64,000 nt of DNA from Novosphingopyxis iocasae (GCF_014334095.1 NZ_CP060495.1:1759001-1823000), one strand, 5' to 3'; shown: positions 18,393 to 29,109, counted from the stretch's first letter. The notes: a model not told the origin generated them from the letters alone. A program made the numbers and translations.

Positions 18393-19628
18393 CTAGACGT
18401 CGTCCGCGCTGATCAGTTCGGCGCGATCCAGTTCTCCGGTCATGTGGGCCACCACGGTGGCGACCGTGGCGTCACCGCTGACATTGGTCACCGTGCGCAT
18501 CATGTCCATGATCCGGTCGACGCCCGCCACGAACGCGATCGTTTCCAGCGGCACGCCGACGGTGCCGAACACCAGCGCCATCATGATCAGCCCCGCACCC
18601 GGAATACCCGCCGCTCCGACCGCGCCCAGCGTGGCGGTGATCGAGATCATGAAATAATCGGTCCAGCTGAGATCGACCCCGAACACCTGCGCGCCGAAGA
18701 GCGTGGCCAGGCCCAGATACATCGCCGTGCCGTTCATGTTGATCGTGGCGCCCAGCGACAGCACGAAGCTGGAAACGCTGGGGGAGACGCCGAGATTGCG
18801 TTCCGCGCAGCGCATGGTGACGGGCAGCGTGGCGTTGGACGAGGCGGTGGAATAGCTGACCGCCATCGCATCGATGATGCCGCGGAAGAAATCGCGCACC
18901 GGCAGGCGCGCCAGCAGCTTGATCATCGCCGAATACATCACGAAGATGATCAGCAGGCAGCCGAGATAGTTGAGGCCGACGAGCTTCGCGAGCGCGATCA
19001 GCGCGTCATAACCCAGATTGCCCGCCACCCAGGCCATCAGCGCGAATACGCCGAAGGGCGTCAGCTCCATGACGATAATGGTGACCTTCTGCATCACGAC
19101 CGAGCCGGAATCGAAGATGCGGCCGACCGGCTCGCCCTCTTCCTTCGCCATCAGGATGCCGATGCCGATGAGGAGAGCAAACACGATGAGCGGCAGCACG
19201 TTCACGTCCGCCATCACCTGCACGGGGCTTTGTGGAATGATCGACAGCACCATCTGGCGCCAGCCCTCGCCGGACGGCTCGGGCACCGGCCCCATTTCGA
19301 TATTGCTGGCATCGACGCCGATACCCGGCTGGATCACGGTACCGAGAAACAGGCCCAGCCAAACCGCGATCTGACCGGTGACCACGAACAGCAGCATCGC
19401 GCGCCCGCCAACCGCGCCCAGCTTGCGCAGATCGCCAATCGCGGCGACGCCGGAAACCAGCGAGAAGAAGATGAGGGGGACCACGAGCATCTTGATCGAG
19501 GCGATGAACACATCGCCGATGATCTTGATGCTCTCCGATCCCGGACCCCATAGAAGGCCGGTGACGACGCCGAGCACCAAAGCCGCGATCACGCGCTGCC
19601 ACAGCGGTATCCTGAACCAGGTCTTCAT
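18393..19628 (-). CDS. dicarboxylate/amino acid:cation symporter (DAACS family)
   Basis: This 411-residue inner-membrane protein matches the GltP/DctA family, which takes up C4-dicarboxylates, glutamate or aspartate with H+ or Na+. Family signatures are the serine-rich re-entrant loop (STASSNATLPVTM near residue 260) and the substrate-site NMNGTAMY near residue 298, together with eight membrane segments and two hairpins. The start has an AGGGAGTGGGAA ribosome site. It is divergent from the NAD-glutamate dehydrogenase gene, so a glutamate-uptake and glutamate-catabolism pair is an attractive guess, but the substrate is not fixed by sequence. Confidence 0.87.
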   Translation of the reverse strand: MKTWFRIPLWQRVIAALVLGVVTGLLWGPGSESIKIIGDVFIASIKMLVVPLIFFSLVSGVAAIGDLRKLGAVGGRAMLLFVVTGQIAVWLGLFLGTVIQPGIGVDASNIEMGPVPEPSGEGWRQMVLSIIPQSPVQVMADVNVLPLIVFALLIGIGILMAKEEGEPVGRIFDSGSVVMQKVTIIVMELTPFGVFALMAWVAGNLGYDALIALAKLVGLNYLGCLLIIFVMYSAMIKLLARLPVRDFFRGIIDAMAVSYSTASSNATLPVTMRCAERNLGVSPSVSSFVLSLGATINMNGTAMYLGLATLFGAQVFGVDLSWTDYFMISITATLGAVGAAGIPGAGLIMMALVFGTVGVPLETIAFVAGVDRIMDMMRTVTNVSGDATVATVVAHMTGELDRAELISADDV

Positions 19629-19791
19629 TTCCCACTCCCTTTTCTCCCCCGGACGCTAGCGAGCGGCAGGACGCGGAGCAAGAAAATGGCGCTGTCGATG
19701 GAACTTCCGCGGGGGGTTGAGTAATAAAATTACAAGGCGCATAGCGCGGCTAACGAAGCGCTTCGACAGGAACGAGGACGGCGAGGACAGC

Positions 19792-22700
19792 ATGGCAGAC
19801 GGTGACAAGACGCAATCCGCTAAGGAGGGTGTCGATCCGGCGCTCCTCGACGCTCTGGGCACGGCGTTTCGCGCCAGTGCGCTCCCCGGAGAGGACGAGC
19901 ATTTCGACGACGAGGCGTGCAGCGCCGCCGCTGCCTTCGTTCTCAAGACCGCCGAGACCCGCACCGCTGGCGAACCCGCGCTGGGAATGGAAAGTCTGAC
20001 CGGCATCAACGGTCGTCGCCTGATGCGACTCGCCATCGCGAACGACGACATGCCGTTTCTGGTCGATTCGGTGGCGAACGCGATCGCCGGCCAAGGCATC
20101 GACATCTATCGGCTGATCCACCCGGTGGTGACCGTGGAGCGCGGCAATAATGGCGTGCTCGAAACCATCCGCAACGAACGCGGCGGGCCGGACCGCGCCG
20201 AAAGCTTCATCTATATCGAGATCGAGCGCGTAGACGCCAAACAGCGCCGCGCGCTGGAAGAGATATTGCGCGATGTGCTGCGCGATGTGCGCGCCGCGGT
20301 GGACGATTGGCTGAAAATGCAGGTGGCGATGGGCGAAGATGCCGAAGCGCTGCCCGATGGCGACGGCAGCGCGCTTCTGCGCTGGTTCCTCGACCGCAAT
20401 CTGACATTGGTGGCGCATGAGCGGATCGCACGTGACGGCGGCCGCACCAATTGCCTGGGCGTTGCCCGCGTCGACGACGAGCAGATCCTGTCGGACGAGG
20501 CCCGCGAGCGCGCTTTTCAGTGGTTCGACGAGGGCAAGGGCGTGCCGCTGCTGATGAAGGCGAACCGCGTGTCCACCGTGCATCGCGCGGTGCTGATGGA
20601 CCTGGTGCTTTGCCCGGTACGCGATGGCGACAAGATTGTCGCCATCTCGCTCCACGCGGGCCTCTGGACCAGCGCCGCGCTGGCCACGCCGCCCAGCCGC
20701 ATCCCCGTGCTGCGCGCGCATCTTGCCAGCCTGATGGACAAGTTCGGCTTCGATCCGTCCGGCCATGCCGGCAAATCGCTGAGCCATGCGCTCACCAGCC
20801 TGCCGCATGACCTGCTGATCACCTTCCTTTTGGCCGATCTGGAACGGATCGTCCTCACCAACATGTCGCTGTCGGACCGGCCGCGCCCGAAGCTGCTGAC
20901 CACCCGCTCCCCGCTCGGTCGGCATCTGTTCGTGTTCGTCTGGCTTCCGCGCGACGATGTCTCCACCTCGATGCGCAAGTCCATCGAGGACATGCTGAAG
21001 CGCAGCGCGGACGGCGAAATTTTAAGCTGGTCGATCTCGCTGGAAGACGGGCAAGTGGCGCTCCTGCGCTTCACGCTCAATCTGGACGATCGCAATGCGG
21101 TAATCGATGAAGAGGCGCTCGATGCGAAGCTGAAGCGCATGGTGCGCGGCTGGCAGCCCGCGGTAGAATCCGCTCTCGCCGAAACGATCGACGAGAAGCG
21201 CGCCGCCGCACTCTCCCTGCGCTATGCCGAGAATTTCGGCACCTCTTATCGCGGTGCCTATAATCCGCATGAGGCGGCCGCCGATATCTTGCGCCTGCAT
21301 GCGCTGGACGAAGGCCACCGCCGCGGTGCCCGGCTCTATCGCCTGGAGGGCGATCAGGAGCATCAGCTGCGCCTGAAGATCTACCATCTGGGCGGCGCCC
21401 TGCCGCTCAGCGATGCGGTGCCCGTGCTGGAAGATTTTGGCTTCGAAGTGCTGGGCGAGATCCCCTCCCCGCTCGGCGACGGCACCTTCGCCTATATCCA
21501 CGATTTTCTCCTCGGCGTGCGCGATGCCGGCAAGGCCGAGGCGCTGGTGGAGCGCGCCGAGACGATCGAACGCGCCATCACCGCGGAAATCGACGGCAGC
21601 GTCGAGAACGATCCATTCAACAGCCTGATCATCTCCGCCGCCTTGGAGCCCGAAGCCGTGGTGTGGCTGCGCGCCTGGTTCCGCTATCTGCGCCAGACCG
21701 GCATGAGCTTCTCCATGCAGACAGTGATCGACAGTCTGGCGCGCGCGCCGGAGATCACGCGGCAGCTGATTCACATGTTCCGCGTGCGCCACGATCCCGC
21801 TTTCGATGGCGACCGGGAGGGCGAAAGCCAGGCCGCCAACGCCCGTATCGACGAGCTGCTGCTGAACGTCGCGGCGATCGACGAGGACCGCATCTTGCGC
21901 AGCCTGCGCTCGGTGGCGCTCGCCGTCCTGCGCACCAATGCCTTTGCGGACAGCGCGGAGGAAGCGCTGGGCTTCAAGATCGAGAGCGCGGCGATCCCCG
22001 GTCTGCCCGCACCCGTGCCGTGGCGCGAAATCTTCGTCTATTCCCCGCGCGTCGAGGGCATCCATCTGCGCGCTGGCCCGGTGGCCCGCGGCGGCCTGCG
22101 CTGGTCCGACCGGCGCGACGATTTCCGCACCGAGATCCTGGGGCTGATGAAGGCGCAGCGCGTGAAAAATGCGGTGATCGTGCCGACGGGCGCCAAGGGC
22201 GGCTTCTTTCCCAAGCGCCTGCCCAATCCGGCCGAGGACCGCGACGCGTGGATCGCCGAGGGCACCGAGTGCTACAAGATCTTCATCCGCACGCTGCTGT
22301 CGATCACCGACAATATCGTCGAGGATAAGGTGGTGCACCCCGATCAGGTGGTCATCCATGACGGCGAAGACCCCTATTTCGTGGTCGCCGCCGACAAGGG
22401 CACGGCAACCTTCAGCGACACCGCCAACGCCATCGCGATCGAGCGCGGCTTCTGGCTGGGCGATGCCTTCGCCAGCGGCGGCAGCAACGGATATGATCAC
22501 AAGGCGATGGGCATCACCGCCAAGGGCGCGTGGATTTCCGTGCAGCGTCACTTCGCCGAAATGGGCGTGGACGTGCAGGAAGAAAGCGTGCGCGTATGCG
22601 GCGTGGGCGACATGTCCGGCGACGTGTTCGGCAACGGCATGCTGCTGTCGAAGGCGATCAAGCTAGTCGCCGCGTTCGACCATCGCCACATCTTCCTCGA

Positions 22701-24465
22701 CCCCGATCCCGATCCCGCCAAGAGCTGGGATGAGCGCAAGCGCCTGTTCGATCTGCCCCGCTCCAGCTGGGAAGATTATGACAAGAAGCTGATCTCCAAG
22801 GGCGGCGGCGTGTTCGCCCGCTCCGAAAAGAGCATCAAGCTTTCCAAGCAGGTTCGCGAGATGTTGGCCATCGAGGAGGAGACGGTAGATCCCGCCCGCC
22901 TCATGTCCGCGATCCTGAAGATGCAGGCGGATCTGCTTTGGTTTGGCGGCATCGGCACCTATGTGAAGGCCAAGGCCGAAGGCCATATCGACGTGGGCGA
23001 TCCCGCCAACGATCCGATCCGCGTCAATGCCGAGGATCTGAACGTGCGGGTGATCGGTGAGGGCGCGAACCTGGCAGTCACGCAGGGCGCGCGCATCGCG
23101 TTCGATCTGAAGGGCGGCCGTATCAATGCCGACTTCATCGACAATAGCGCGGGCGTCGACTGTTCGGACAAGGAAGTGAACATCAAGATCGCGCTCAATA
23201 CCGAGCTGCGCGACGGCAATCTGAAGGAGGACAAGCGCAACGCCCTCCTGAAGTCCATGACCGATGCGGTCTCCGAAATCGTGCTGGAGGACAATCGGCA
23301 CCAGGCGCTCGGCATCTCCATCGCCGAAAATGACGGCACCGAGGGCCTGGCAAGCTATGTGCGCCTGATCGAGACGTTCGAGGGCGAAGGGCGGCTGGAC
23401 CGCGCGGTCGAGGGGCTGCCCGGAAATGAGGAGCTGCTGCGCCGCGGCCAGGATCAGGAGGGCATGACGCGCCCCGAGCTCGCCGTGTTGCTCGCCACCG
23501 GCAAACTGGCGCTGCAGGATTCGATCGAAGGCACGGTGAAGCTGGACGACGGCTCGCTCGACGACGAGCTGCTTTCTGCCTTCCCGGAAGCGATGCGCAA
23601 GGCGCACCGCGACGCGATCCTAAACCATCGCCTGCGCGGTGAAATCATCGCCACGCGGATTGCCAACCGCATGGTCAACCGCCTCAACATCATCTACCCG
23701 TTCGAGCTGGCCGAGGAGGAAGGCGCATCGCCCGGCGATGTCGCAAACGCGTTCATCGTGGTCGAGCGTCTGTTCGGCCTGCAACAGCTGTGGGACGAGC
23801 TGGACCGGACCGCGATGGACGAGCAGGCCCGGCTGGATCTGTTCGACATGCTGGCCATGGCGGCACGCTCCCACATCGCGGACCTGATGCGGACCGACCA
23901 TGCGGCCAAGCCGATCGGCGAGATCGTCGCGCAGCTTGAGGAAGGCGTCGGCAAACTGACCGTTGATGTGGACGAGCTTCTGTCCGATCGCGCCTGCGAG
24001 ATCGCCAGCAACCAGACCGAAGCGATGGTGGCCGAAGGTGCCCCGCGCGAGCTCGCCGAGAACGTAACGCATCTCTATAAGGCGGACGGCGCGATCGGCA
24101 TCGCCGACCTTGCCCGCCAGCGCGAAATCCCCGCGCGGGAAGTCGGCGCGGCGTTCATCAAGGTGGGCGATATGCTGGGCCTAGGATGGGCGCAGACAAC
24201 CGCCAACACGATGAGCCCCGCCGATCCGTGGGAGCGCCTGCTCGCCGCTGGCCTCGCCCGCGATTTCCAGCAGATGCGGCTCGATTTCCTGCGCCGTGCG
24301 CGCTCCAAGGATCTCGCGCAGTTCGTCGACAATTGGGCGCAGGGACGCGAGGAACGCATCGCGCAGTTCACCGGCCTGATCGAGCGCGCGCAGAAGGCGC
24401 CGGTAGCCAGCGTGCCGATGCTGGCGCAGATCGCTGGCCAAGCGCGGGTGCTTCTGGGACGGTAA
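19792..24465 (+). CDS. gdhB: NAD-specific glutamate dehydrogenase, large GDH_2 type
   Basis: This very large catabolic enzyme (1557 residues) oxidatively deaminates glutamate to 2-oxoglutarate and ammonium. It belongs to the about 180-kDa class known from Pseudomonas, Caulobacter and Streptomyces. N-terminal ACT-like regulatory regions (about 30-600) precede the catalytic core (about 700-1200), which includes ARGGLRWSDRRDDFRTEI, the substrate lysine in KAQRVKNAVIVPTGAKGGF, and FASGGSNGYDHKAMGI. A C-terminal helical domain follows. The ATG at 19792 is preferred. A TTG 25 codons upstream is in frame and cannot be excluded. It ends just before a palindromic repeat with a T-run. Confidence 0.93.
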   Translation: MADGDKTQSAKEGVDPALLDALGTAFRASALPGEDEHFDDEACSAAAAFVLKTAETRTAGEPALGMESLTGINGRRLMRLAIANDDMPFLVDSVANAIAGQGIDIYRLIHPVVTVERGNNGVLETIRNERGGPDRAESFIYIEIERVDAKQRRALEEILRDVLRDVRAAVDDWLKMQVAMGEDAEALPDGDGSALLRWFLDRNLTLVAHERIARDGGRTNCLGVARVDDEQILSDEARERAFQWFDEGKGVPLLMKANRVSTVHRAVLMDLVLCPVRDGDKIVAISLHAGLWTSAALATPPSRIPVLRAHLASLMDKFGFDPSGHAGKSLSHALTSLPHDLLITFLLADLERIVLTNMSLSDRPRPKLLTTRSPLGRHLFVFVWLPRDDVSTSMRKSIEDMLKRSADGEILSWSISLEDGQVALLRFTLNLDDRNAVIDEEALDAKLKRMVRGWQPAVESALAETIDEKRAAALSLRYAENFGTSYRGAYNPHEAAADILRLHALDEGHRRGARLYRLEGDQEHQLRLKIYHLGGALPLSDAVPVLEDFGFEVLGEIPSPLGDGTFAYIHDFLLGVRDAGKAEALVERAETIERAITAEIDGSVENDPFNSLIISAALEPEAVVWLRAWFRYLRQTGMSFSMQTVIDSLARAPEITRQLIHMFRVRHDPAFDGDREGESQAANARIDELLLNVAAIDEDRILRSLRSVALAVLRTNAFADSAEEALGFKIESAAIPGLPAPVPWREIFVYSPRVEGIHLRAGPVARGGLRWSDRRDDFRTEILGLMKAQRVKNAVIVPTGAKGGFFPKRLPNPAEDRDAWIAEGTECYKIFIRTLLSITDNIVEDKVVHPDQVVIHDGEDPYFVVAADKGTATFSDTANAIAIERGFWLGDAFASGGSNGYDHKAMGITAKGAWISVQRHFAEMGVDVQEESVRVCGVGDMSGDVFGNGMLLSKAIKLVAAFDHRHIFLDPDPDPAKSWDERKRLFDLPRSSWEDYDKKLISKGGGVFARSEKSIKLSKQVREMLAIEEETVDPARLMSAILKMQADLLWFGGIGTYVKAKAEGHIDVGDPANDPIRVNAEDLNVRVIGEGANLAVTQGARIAFDLKGGRINADFIDNSAGVDCSDKEVNIKIALNTELRDGNLKEDKRNALLKSMTDAVSEIVLEDNRHQALGISIAENDGTEGLASYVRLIETFEGEGRLDRAVEGLPGNEELLRRGQDQEGMTRPELAVLLATGKLALQDSIEGTVKLDDGSLDDELLSAFPEAMRKAHRDAILNHRLRGEIIATRIANRMVNRLNIIYPFELAEEEGASPGDVANAFIVVERLFGLQQLWDELDRTAMDEQARLDLFDMLAMAARSHIADLMRTDHAAKPIGEIVAQLEEGVGKLTVDVDELLSDRACEIASNQTEAMVAEGAPRELAENVTHLYKADGAIGIADLARQREIPAREVGAAFIKVGDMLGLGWAQTTANTMSPADPWERLLAAGLARDFQQMRLDFLRRARSKDLAQFVDNWAQGREERIAQFTGLIERAQKAPVASVPMLAQIAGQARVLLGR

Positions 24466-24480
24466 AACTCTCCCCACATC

Positions 24481-24565
24481 GTTCGTGCTGAGCCTGTCGA
24501 AGCACCGTTCTTTTTCGCCACCTCAGCGCAAAAGAACGGCTCTTCGACAAGCTCAGGGCGAACGG
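24481..24565. repeat. REP-like palindromic element, family A copy 2
   Basis: Arms of about 34 bp (GTTCGTGCTGAGCCTGTCGA onward, and its inverse ending CTCAGGGCGAACGG) flank a short loop. The structure is followed by six T residues, so it may also end transcription between the convergent glutamate dehydrogenase and DUF445 genes. Confidence 0.78.
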
Positions 24566-24585
24566 TTTTTTGGAAACTCCGGGCG

Positions 24586-25872
24586 TTAAACCAGCACGTC
24601 CACCAGATGGATGGTCACGCCCACCAAGCCGCCGACCAGCGTGCCGTTGATGCGGATATATTGCAGATCGCGGCCCACGGCGGTCTCCACCCGCTCGGTG
24701 ATCGTGCGGGCCTCCCAACCGCGCACGGTGTCCGATACCAGCCGCACAATATTGTCTCCATAAGCAGAGGTGACGCCGGTGATCGCACGGCGTGCAAAGC
24801 GGTTGATCTGCCGTTTGAGGACAGGGTCTTCCTGCAATGTCTGGCCGAACTGGGATAGCATCTCGCCCAGCTTGCCCGCCATTGCCGCATCGGGATCACG
24901 CGCCGCCGACAGGAGCGCCCGGCGGGCCTGTTCCCACAGCCCGTTGATCCAGTCCGCCACCGCCGGATTGGCGAGCAGTTCCGCCTTCATCCGCGCCACC
25001 TTGGCGGCCATTTCCGGATCGTGGGTCAGATCGTCCGCCAGCCGCGCGAGCCCCTCTTCCACCCGCCCGCGCAAGGGATGCTCAGGATCGGCGTCCATAT
25101 CGATCAGAAGCTTCTGCAGCCCACTGATGATGGCGTTGGCCAGCGTTTCGTCCAGCCCCGTCCAGCGCATGATGCTATTCGCCTTCTCATGCACCATATT
25201 GCGGATGAGATGTTCGTTGTCGTCCAGCGTCAGCGCCGCCCAGCGGATGCCCGCGCTGATCACCGGCAGATGACGCTTGCGCGCGATCATCGCGCCCAGC
25301 ATCTGGCCCAGCAGCGGCGCGACGTTCATCTTTTCCAGCTGCCCGCGGACCGCACCCTTGGCCATGCCGCCGAGCCGTTCCTGATCGAGCGCGCCGACCA
25401 CGTCCGCGATCAGGCGGGACGCGCCGCGGCGGATGCGCCCCTCGCCCGAACTGGGATGGCGTAGAAAACGCCCCGCCGCGCCCGCAACGTCGATCCGCCG
25501 CAGCCGCCGCGCCACCACGCGAGGGGTGAGGAAATTGTCGCGCAGGAAAGCGGCCAGCGTATCGCCGATCCGGTCCTTGTTGCGCGGTATGATTGCGGTA
25601 TGCGGGATCGGCAGCCCTAGCGGGTGGCGGAACAGCGCGGTAACCGCGAACCAGTCGGCCAGCCCGCCGACCATCCCGGCCTCGGCAAAGGCGCGCACAT
25701 AGCCCCAGGCGGGGTGCATCGGCTCCAGCGCGCGGGCGACGAAGAAAATGCCCGCCATCAGAATGAGTAGCGCGGTGGCGATGCGGCGCATACGCCGGAA
25801 GGCGGCGAGGCGCTGCGCCTCGGCCATGGGTCCGGCTATCGCCGCTGATCGGCCGATGGGCTTCATATTCAA
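24586..25872 (-). CDS. DUF445 family membrane protein
   Basis: This 428-residue protein has an N-terminal membrane segment (about 31-50), the conserved GGLADWFAVTALFRHPLGLPIPHTAIIP block (residues 88-115) of the DUF445/YjiN family, a long mostly helical soluble part, and a C-terminal hydrophobic segment containing YIRINGTLVGGLVG. Its role is not known. Family members are thought to be inner-membrane proteins with large cytoplasmic or periplasmic helical bundles. It follows the RND permease by 42 bp on the same strand, but functional linkage to the pump is not established. Downstream ATGs at codons 3 and 16 are alternative starts. Confidence 0.84.
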   Translation of the reverse strand: MNMKPIGRSAAIAGPMAEAQRLAAFRRMRRIATALLILMAGIFFVARALEPMHPAWGYVRAFAEAGMVGGLADWFAVTALFRHPLGLPIPHTAIIPRNKDRIGDTLAAFLRDNFLTPRVVARRLRRIDVAGAAGRFLRHPSSGEGRIRRGASRLIADVVGALDQERLGGMAKGAVRGQLEKMNVAPLLGQMLGAMIARKRHLPVISAGIRWAALTLDDNEHLIRNMVHEKANSIMRWTGLDETLANAIISGLQKLLIDMDADPEHPLRGRVEEGLARLADDLTHDPEMAAKVARMKAELLANPAVADWINGLWEQARRALLSAARDPDAAMAGKLGEMLSQFGQTLQEDPVLKRQINRFARRAITGVTSAYGDNIVRLVSDTVRGWEARTITERVETAVGRDLQYIRINGTLVGGLVGVTIHLVDVLV

Positions 25873-25914
25873 AGGCCTAGCCCAGCGTGGCGGCGCTTGC
25901 CAAGCACCGCGCCG

Positions 25915-28900
25915 TTATTCGGCAGGCAACGCGCCCCCGCCCTCGCCCCGTGCGCGGGCCCGGTCGAGCTCCAGCGAGCGTTCCTTGTCGCCCGGCTGAT
26001 AGGTCAGGATCTTGCCGAACCACAGCCCCATGCGCTTCTCGATGCTGTCCGCCAGACTGAAGCTGGCCGGCACGATCAGGAGGGTAAGCAGCGTGCTGAG
26101 GACCAGACCGCCGATCACCACCGTCCCCATCGGCGCGCGCCATGCCCCGTCGCCGGACAGCGAGAGCGCGGTCGGCACCATGCCCGCCGTCATCGCCACG
26201 GTGGTCATCACAATCGGCTGCGCGCGCTTATGCCCTGCCTCCATGATCGCCGCGAACTTCTCCTTGCCCGTCGCCATTTCCTCCAGCGCAAAGTCGATCA
26301 GCAGGATCGAGTTCTTGCCGACGATACCAAGCAACATGAGCAGGCCAATATAGACCGGCATGGAAATGGGCTGTCCGACGATCAGCAGCGCAAGCAACCC
26401 GCCGAGCGGGGCCAGCAGCAACGATCCCATGTTCACCAGCGGCGACATGAAGCGCTTGTAGAGCAGCACCAGCACCGCGAAGACCAGAAGGATGCCGGCG
26501 ATCACCGCGATAATCACGTTGGTGATCAGTTCGGCCTGCCATTCCTGCTGGCCGAAGGCTTCGTTCGATACACCCTGCGGCAGGTTCTTCATGATCGGCA
26601 ACGCGTTGATCTGCTCATAGGCGGTGCCTGTCACTACGCCGGGTGCCAGGTCCGCGCCCACGAACACGCGGCGCTGCTGGTTGTAGCGCTGGATCGTCGT
26701 CGGGCCGGAGCCGAAGCGGATATCCGCAACGCGCGACAGCGGCACCGATCCGCCTGTGGCGGTGGGCACCGGCAGATTCTCGATGGTCGACAGGCTCTCG
26801 CGCGATGTTTTGGGTAGCATCACGCGGATCGGGATTTGCCGGTCCGACAGCGAGAATTTGGCCGCGTTCTGATCGATTTCGCCCAGGGTCGCGATGCGGA
26901 TCGCCTGGCTGAGCTGCGCCGTGGTGACACCGAGCGAAGCGGCCAGCTGCATATGCGGTTCAATGATCAACTCGGGCCGCTTCAGATCGGCGGCGATACG
27001 CGGCGCCTGAACCGTTTTCAGGCCCTGCATCTGCTGCACCAGCGTGCTCGCCGTGCGGTTCAGCAATTCCGGATTGCTGCCGGTCAGCATGATCGAAATC
27101 TCGCGGCCCGTCCCGCCGCCGCCATTCTGCGCGCCGAAGGACACGCGCGCGTCCGGAATATTTTGCAACAGCGGCGCGGTCTGCCGCTCGAACTCGGTCG
27201 AGGTCCGCTCGCGATCGGCTTTCAGATCGACATAGAGCGTCGCATTGCCTTCGCGCACGCGCTCCAGCGCCAGCTCCACCTCGGGCTGCTTATACAGGAT
27301 CGTCGCCACGCGGTCCGCCACCGCTTCGGTCTGTTCCAGTGTGGTGCCCGGCACCATCTCGATCTCGACACGGCTATCGTCGCTATCGACATTCGGCTGG
27401 AACTGCTGCGGAATGGTCATCAGCAGCACGACAGTGAGTACCAGCGCGGCTCCGGCCACCATCGTCATCCAGACGCGGTGATCAAGGACCATGCTGAAGA
27501 CCTTGCGCAGCCGGCCGCCGCCCTCGCGGAAACGCTTGGCCTTGCTCTCGTCAAGCGACCAGCGCAGCACGCCCATATACATGTCCATAAGCCGTCCCTC
27601 GCCGTGCGAGGCATGGCCCTTGGCCTTCAGGAAATAGGCAGCGACCATTGGCGTAATGAGACGCGCGACCGCAAGGCTGATGAGCACGGCCACGACGACC
27701 GTGATGCCGAAATTCTTGAAGAACTCACCGGAGATTCCGGGCATCAAACCGACGGGCAGGAACACCGCCACGATCGAGAAGGTGGTGGCGACCACGGCAA
27801 GGCCAATCTCGTCCGCCGCATCGATCGAAGCCTGATAGGCGGATTTGCCCATGCGCATATGGCGCACGATATTCTCGATCTCCACGATGGCGTCATCGAC
27901 AAGGACACCGGCCACCAGACCGAGCGCGAGCAACGAGAGCGAGTTCAGGTTGAAACCGAGCAGATCCATGAACCAGAAGGTCGGGATCGCGGACAGCGGG
28001 ATGGCAAGCGCGGAAATCAACGTCGCGCGCCAATCCCGCAGGAACAGAAGCACCACGATCACCGCGAGCACCGCGCCCTCGATCATCGCATCGATCGAGC
28101 TGTGATACTGGTCCTTGGTGTATTTGACGGTGGAGAAGAGCTGGATGAACTTGACGCCCGGATTCTCTTTTTCCAGCGCTTTGATCTGCTCCATCGCATT
28201 GTCGTAAACGGTGACGTCGGATGCGCCGCGTGCGCGCGAGATGGCGAAGTTCACCACCTCCTTGTCGCGCACCTTGCTGATCGAGGTGCGTTCGGAATAG
28301 CTGTCCGAAACCTTGGCGACATCGCTGAGCCGGATGGTGCGGCCATTGCCCAGCGGGATGCGCGTCTGCGACAGGGCGTAGGCATCGTCGGCATTGCCGA
28401 GGATGCGGACCGATTGGCGCGATCCGGCAATCTGCGCGCGGCCGCCCGCGGCATCGATATTGGTCTGACGCAGCGCTGCGTTGATCTGGCTGGCGGTGAC
28501 GCCGAGCGCCTGCATGCGCGGCAGATCAAGCACCACGCGAATTTCGCGGTCCACGCCGCCGAAGCGATCGACCTCCGCCATGCCTTCCACGGAAAGGAGG
28601 CGCTTGGCGACGGTATCGTCGATGAACCAGCTCAGCTGCTCCAGCGTCATGTCGTTCGCTTCGACCGCAAAAATACCCAGCGGGCCGCCGCCGGTGACGT
28701 CCACCTTGGACACACGCGGCTCAATGATCCCGTCGGGCAGCGAGCCGCGAACCTGATCGACCGCGTTCTTCACCTCGTTCACCGCATCGTTGGGATCGAT
28801 ACCGATCTCGAACTCGATGAAGGTGTTGCTGTTGCCCTCGGACGCCGTGGAGTTGAGGTTCTTCACGCCGTTGATGTTGCGCACCGCCGATTCGACGATC

Positions 28901-29103
28901 TGCGTTACCTGGTTCTCGATCTCGGTCGGCGCGGCGCCGGGCTGCGAGATATTCACCGTCACCGCCGGAAACTCGACGTCGGGATTGTTGACGATGTCCA
29001 TCCGCGCGAAGCTTAGGATACCGGCCAGGGTCAGGCCGATAAAGAGCACGATCGAAACGACCGGGTTGCGGATCGACCAGGCGGAGATGTTGCGGAAATT
29101 CAT
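25915..29103 (-). CDS. RND efflux permease (HAE1/AcrB-like)
   Basis: This 1062-residue inner-membrane proton antiporter is of the resistance-nodulation-division type. It begins with the typical SAWSIRNPVVSIVLFI helix. It carries the proton-relay aspartate pair in TM4 (GVLVDDAIVEIENI, near residue 400) and the TM10 lysine in GIVGKNSILLIDF. Twelve membrane segments and two large periplasmic loops fit a full-length pump. It would expel hydrophobic compounds, with the adaptor encoded directly upstream (6 bp gap). No outer-membrane channel gene lies beside it; a TolC-type protein must come from elsewhere. Drug specificity cannot be predicted. Confidence 0.93.
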   Translation of the reverse strand: MNFRNISAWSIRNPVVSIVLFIGLTLAGILSFARMDIVNNPDVEFPAVTVNISQPGAAPTEIENQVTQIVESAVRNINGVKNLNSTASEGNSNTFIEFEIGIDPNDAVNEVKNAVDQVRGSLPDGIIEPRVSKVDVTGGGPLGIFAVEANDMTLEQLSWFIDDTVAKRLLSVEGMAEVDRFGGVDREIRVVLDLPRMQALGVTASQINAALRQTNIDAAGGRAQIAGSRQSVRILGNADDAYALSQTRIPLGNGRTIRLSDVAKVSDSYSERTSISKVRDKEVVNFAISRARGASDVTVYDNAMEQIKALEKENPGVKFIQLFSTVKYTKDQYHSSIDAMIEGAVLAVIVVLLFLRDWRATLISALAIPLSAIPTFWFMDLLGFNLNSLSLLALGLVAGVLVDDAIVEIENIVRHMRMGKSAYQASIDAADEIGLAVVATTFSIVAVFLPVGLMPGISGEFFKNFGITVVVAVLISLAVARLITPMVAAYFLKAKGHASHGEGRLMDMYMGVLRWSLDESKAKRFREGGGRLRKVFSMVLDHRVWMTMVAGAALVLTVVLLMTIPQQFQPNVDSDDSRVEIEMVPGTTLEQTEAVADRVATILYKQPEVELALERVREGNATLYVDLKADRERTSTEFERQTAPLLQNIPDARVSFGAQNGGGGTGREISIMLTGSNPELLNRTASTLVQQMQGLKTVQAPRIAADLKRPELIIEPHMQLAASLGVTTAQLSQAIRIATLGEIDQNAAKFSLSDRQIPIRVMLPKTSRESLSTIENLPVPTATGGSVPLSRVADIRFGSGPTTIQRYNQQRRVFVGADLAPGVVTGTAYEQINALPIMKNLPQGVSNEAFGQQEWQAELITNVIIAVIAGILLVFAVLVLLYKRFMSPLVNMGSLLLAPLGGLLALLIVGQPISMPVYIGLLMLLGIVGKNSILLIDFALEEMATGKEKFAAIMEAGHKRAQPIVMTTVAMTAGMVPTALSLSGDGAWRAPMGTVVIGGLVLSTLLTLLIVPASFSLADSIEKRMGLWFGKILTYQPGDKERSLELDRARARGEGGGALPAE

Positions 29104-29109
29104 GAGTGC

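Noticed and set aside
18444-19553. 369-codon plus-strand frame inside the dicarboxylate symporter gene
   Set aside because: Composition is dominated by His, Arg and Asp as expected for the complement of a hydrophobic protein.
21022-22551. 509-codon minus-strand frame inside the glutamate dehydrogenase gene
   Set aside because: Antisense shadow with no recognisable domain or signal.
26836-29016. 726-codon plus-strand frame inside the RND permease gene
   Set aside because: High-GC shadow of a well-conserved gene, with very His/Arg-rich composition and no family match.
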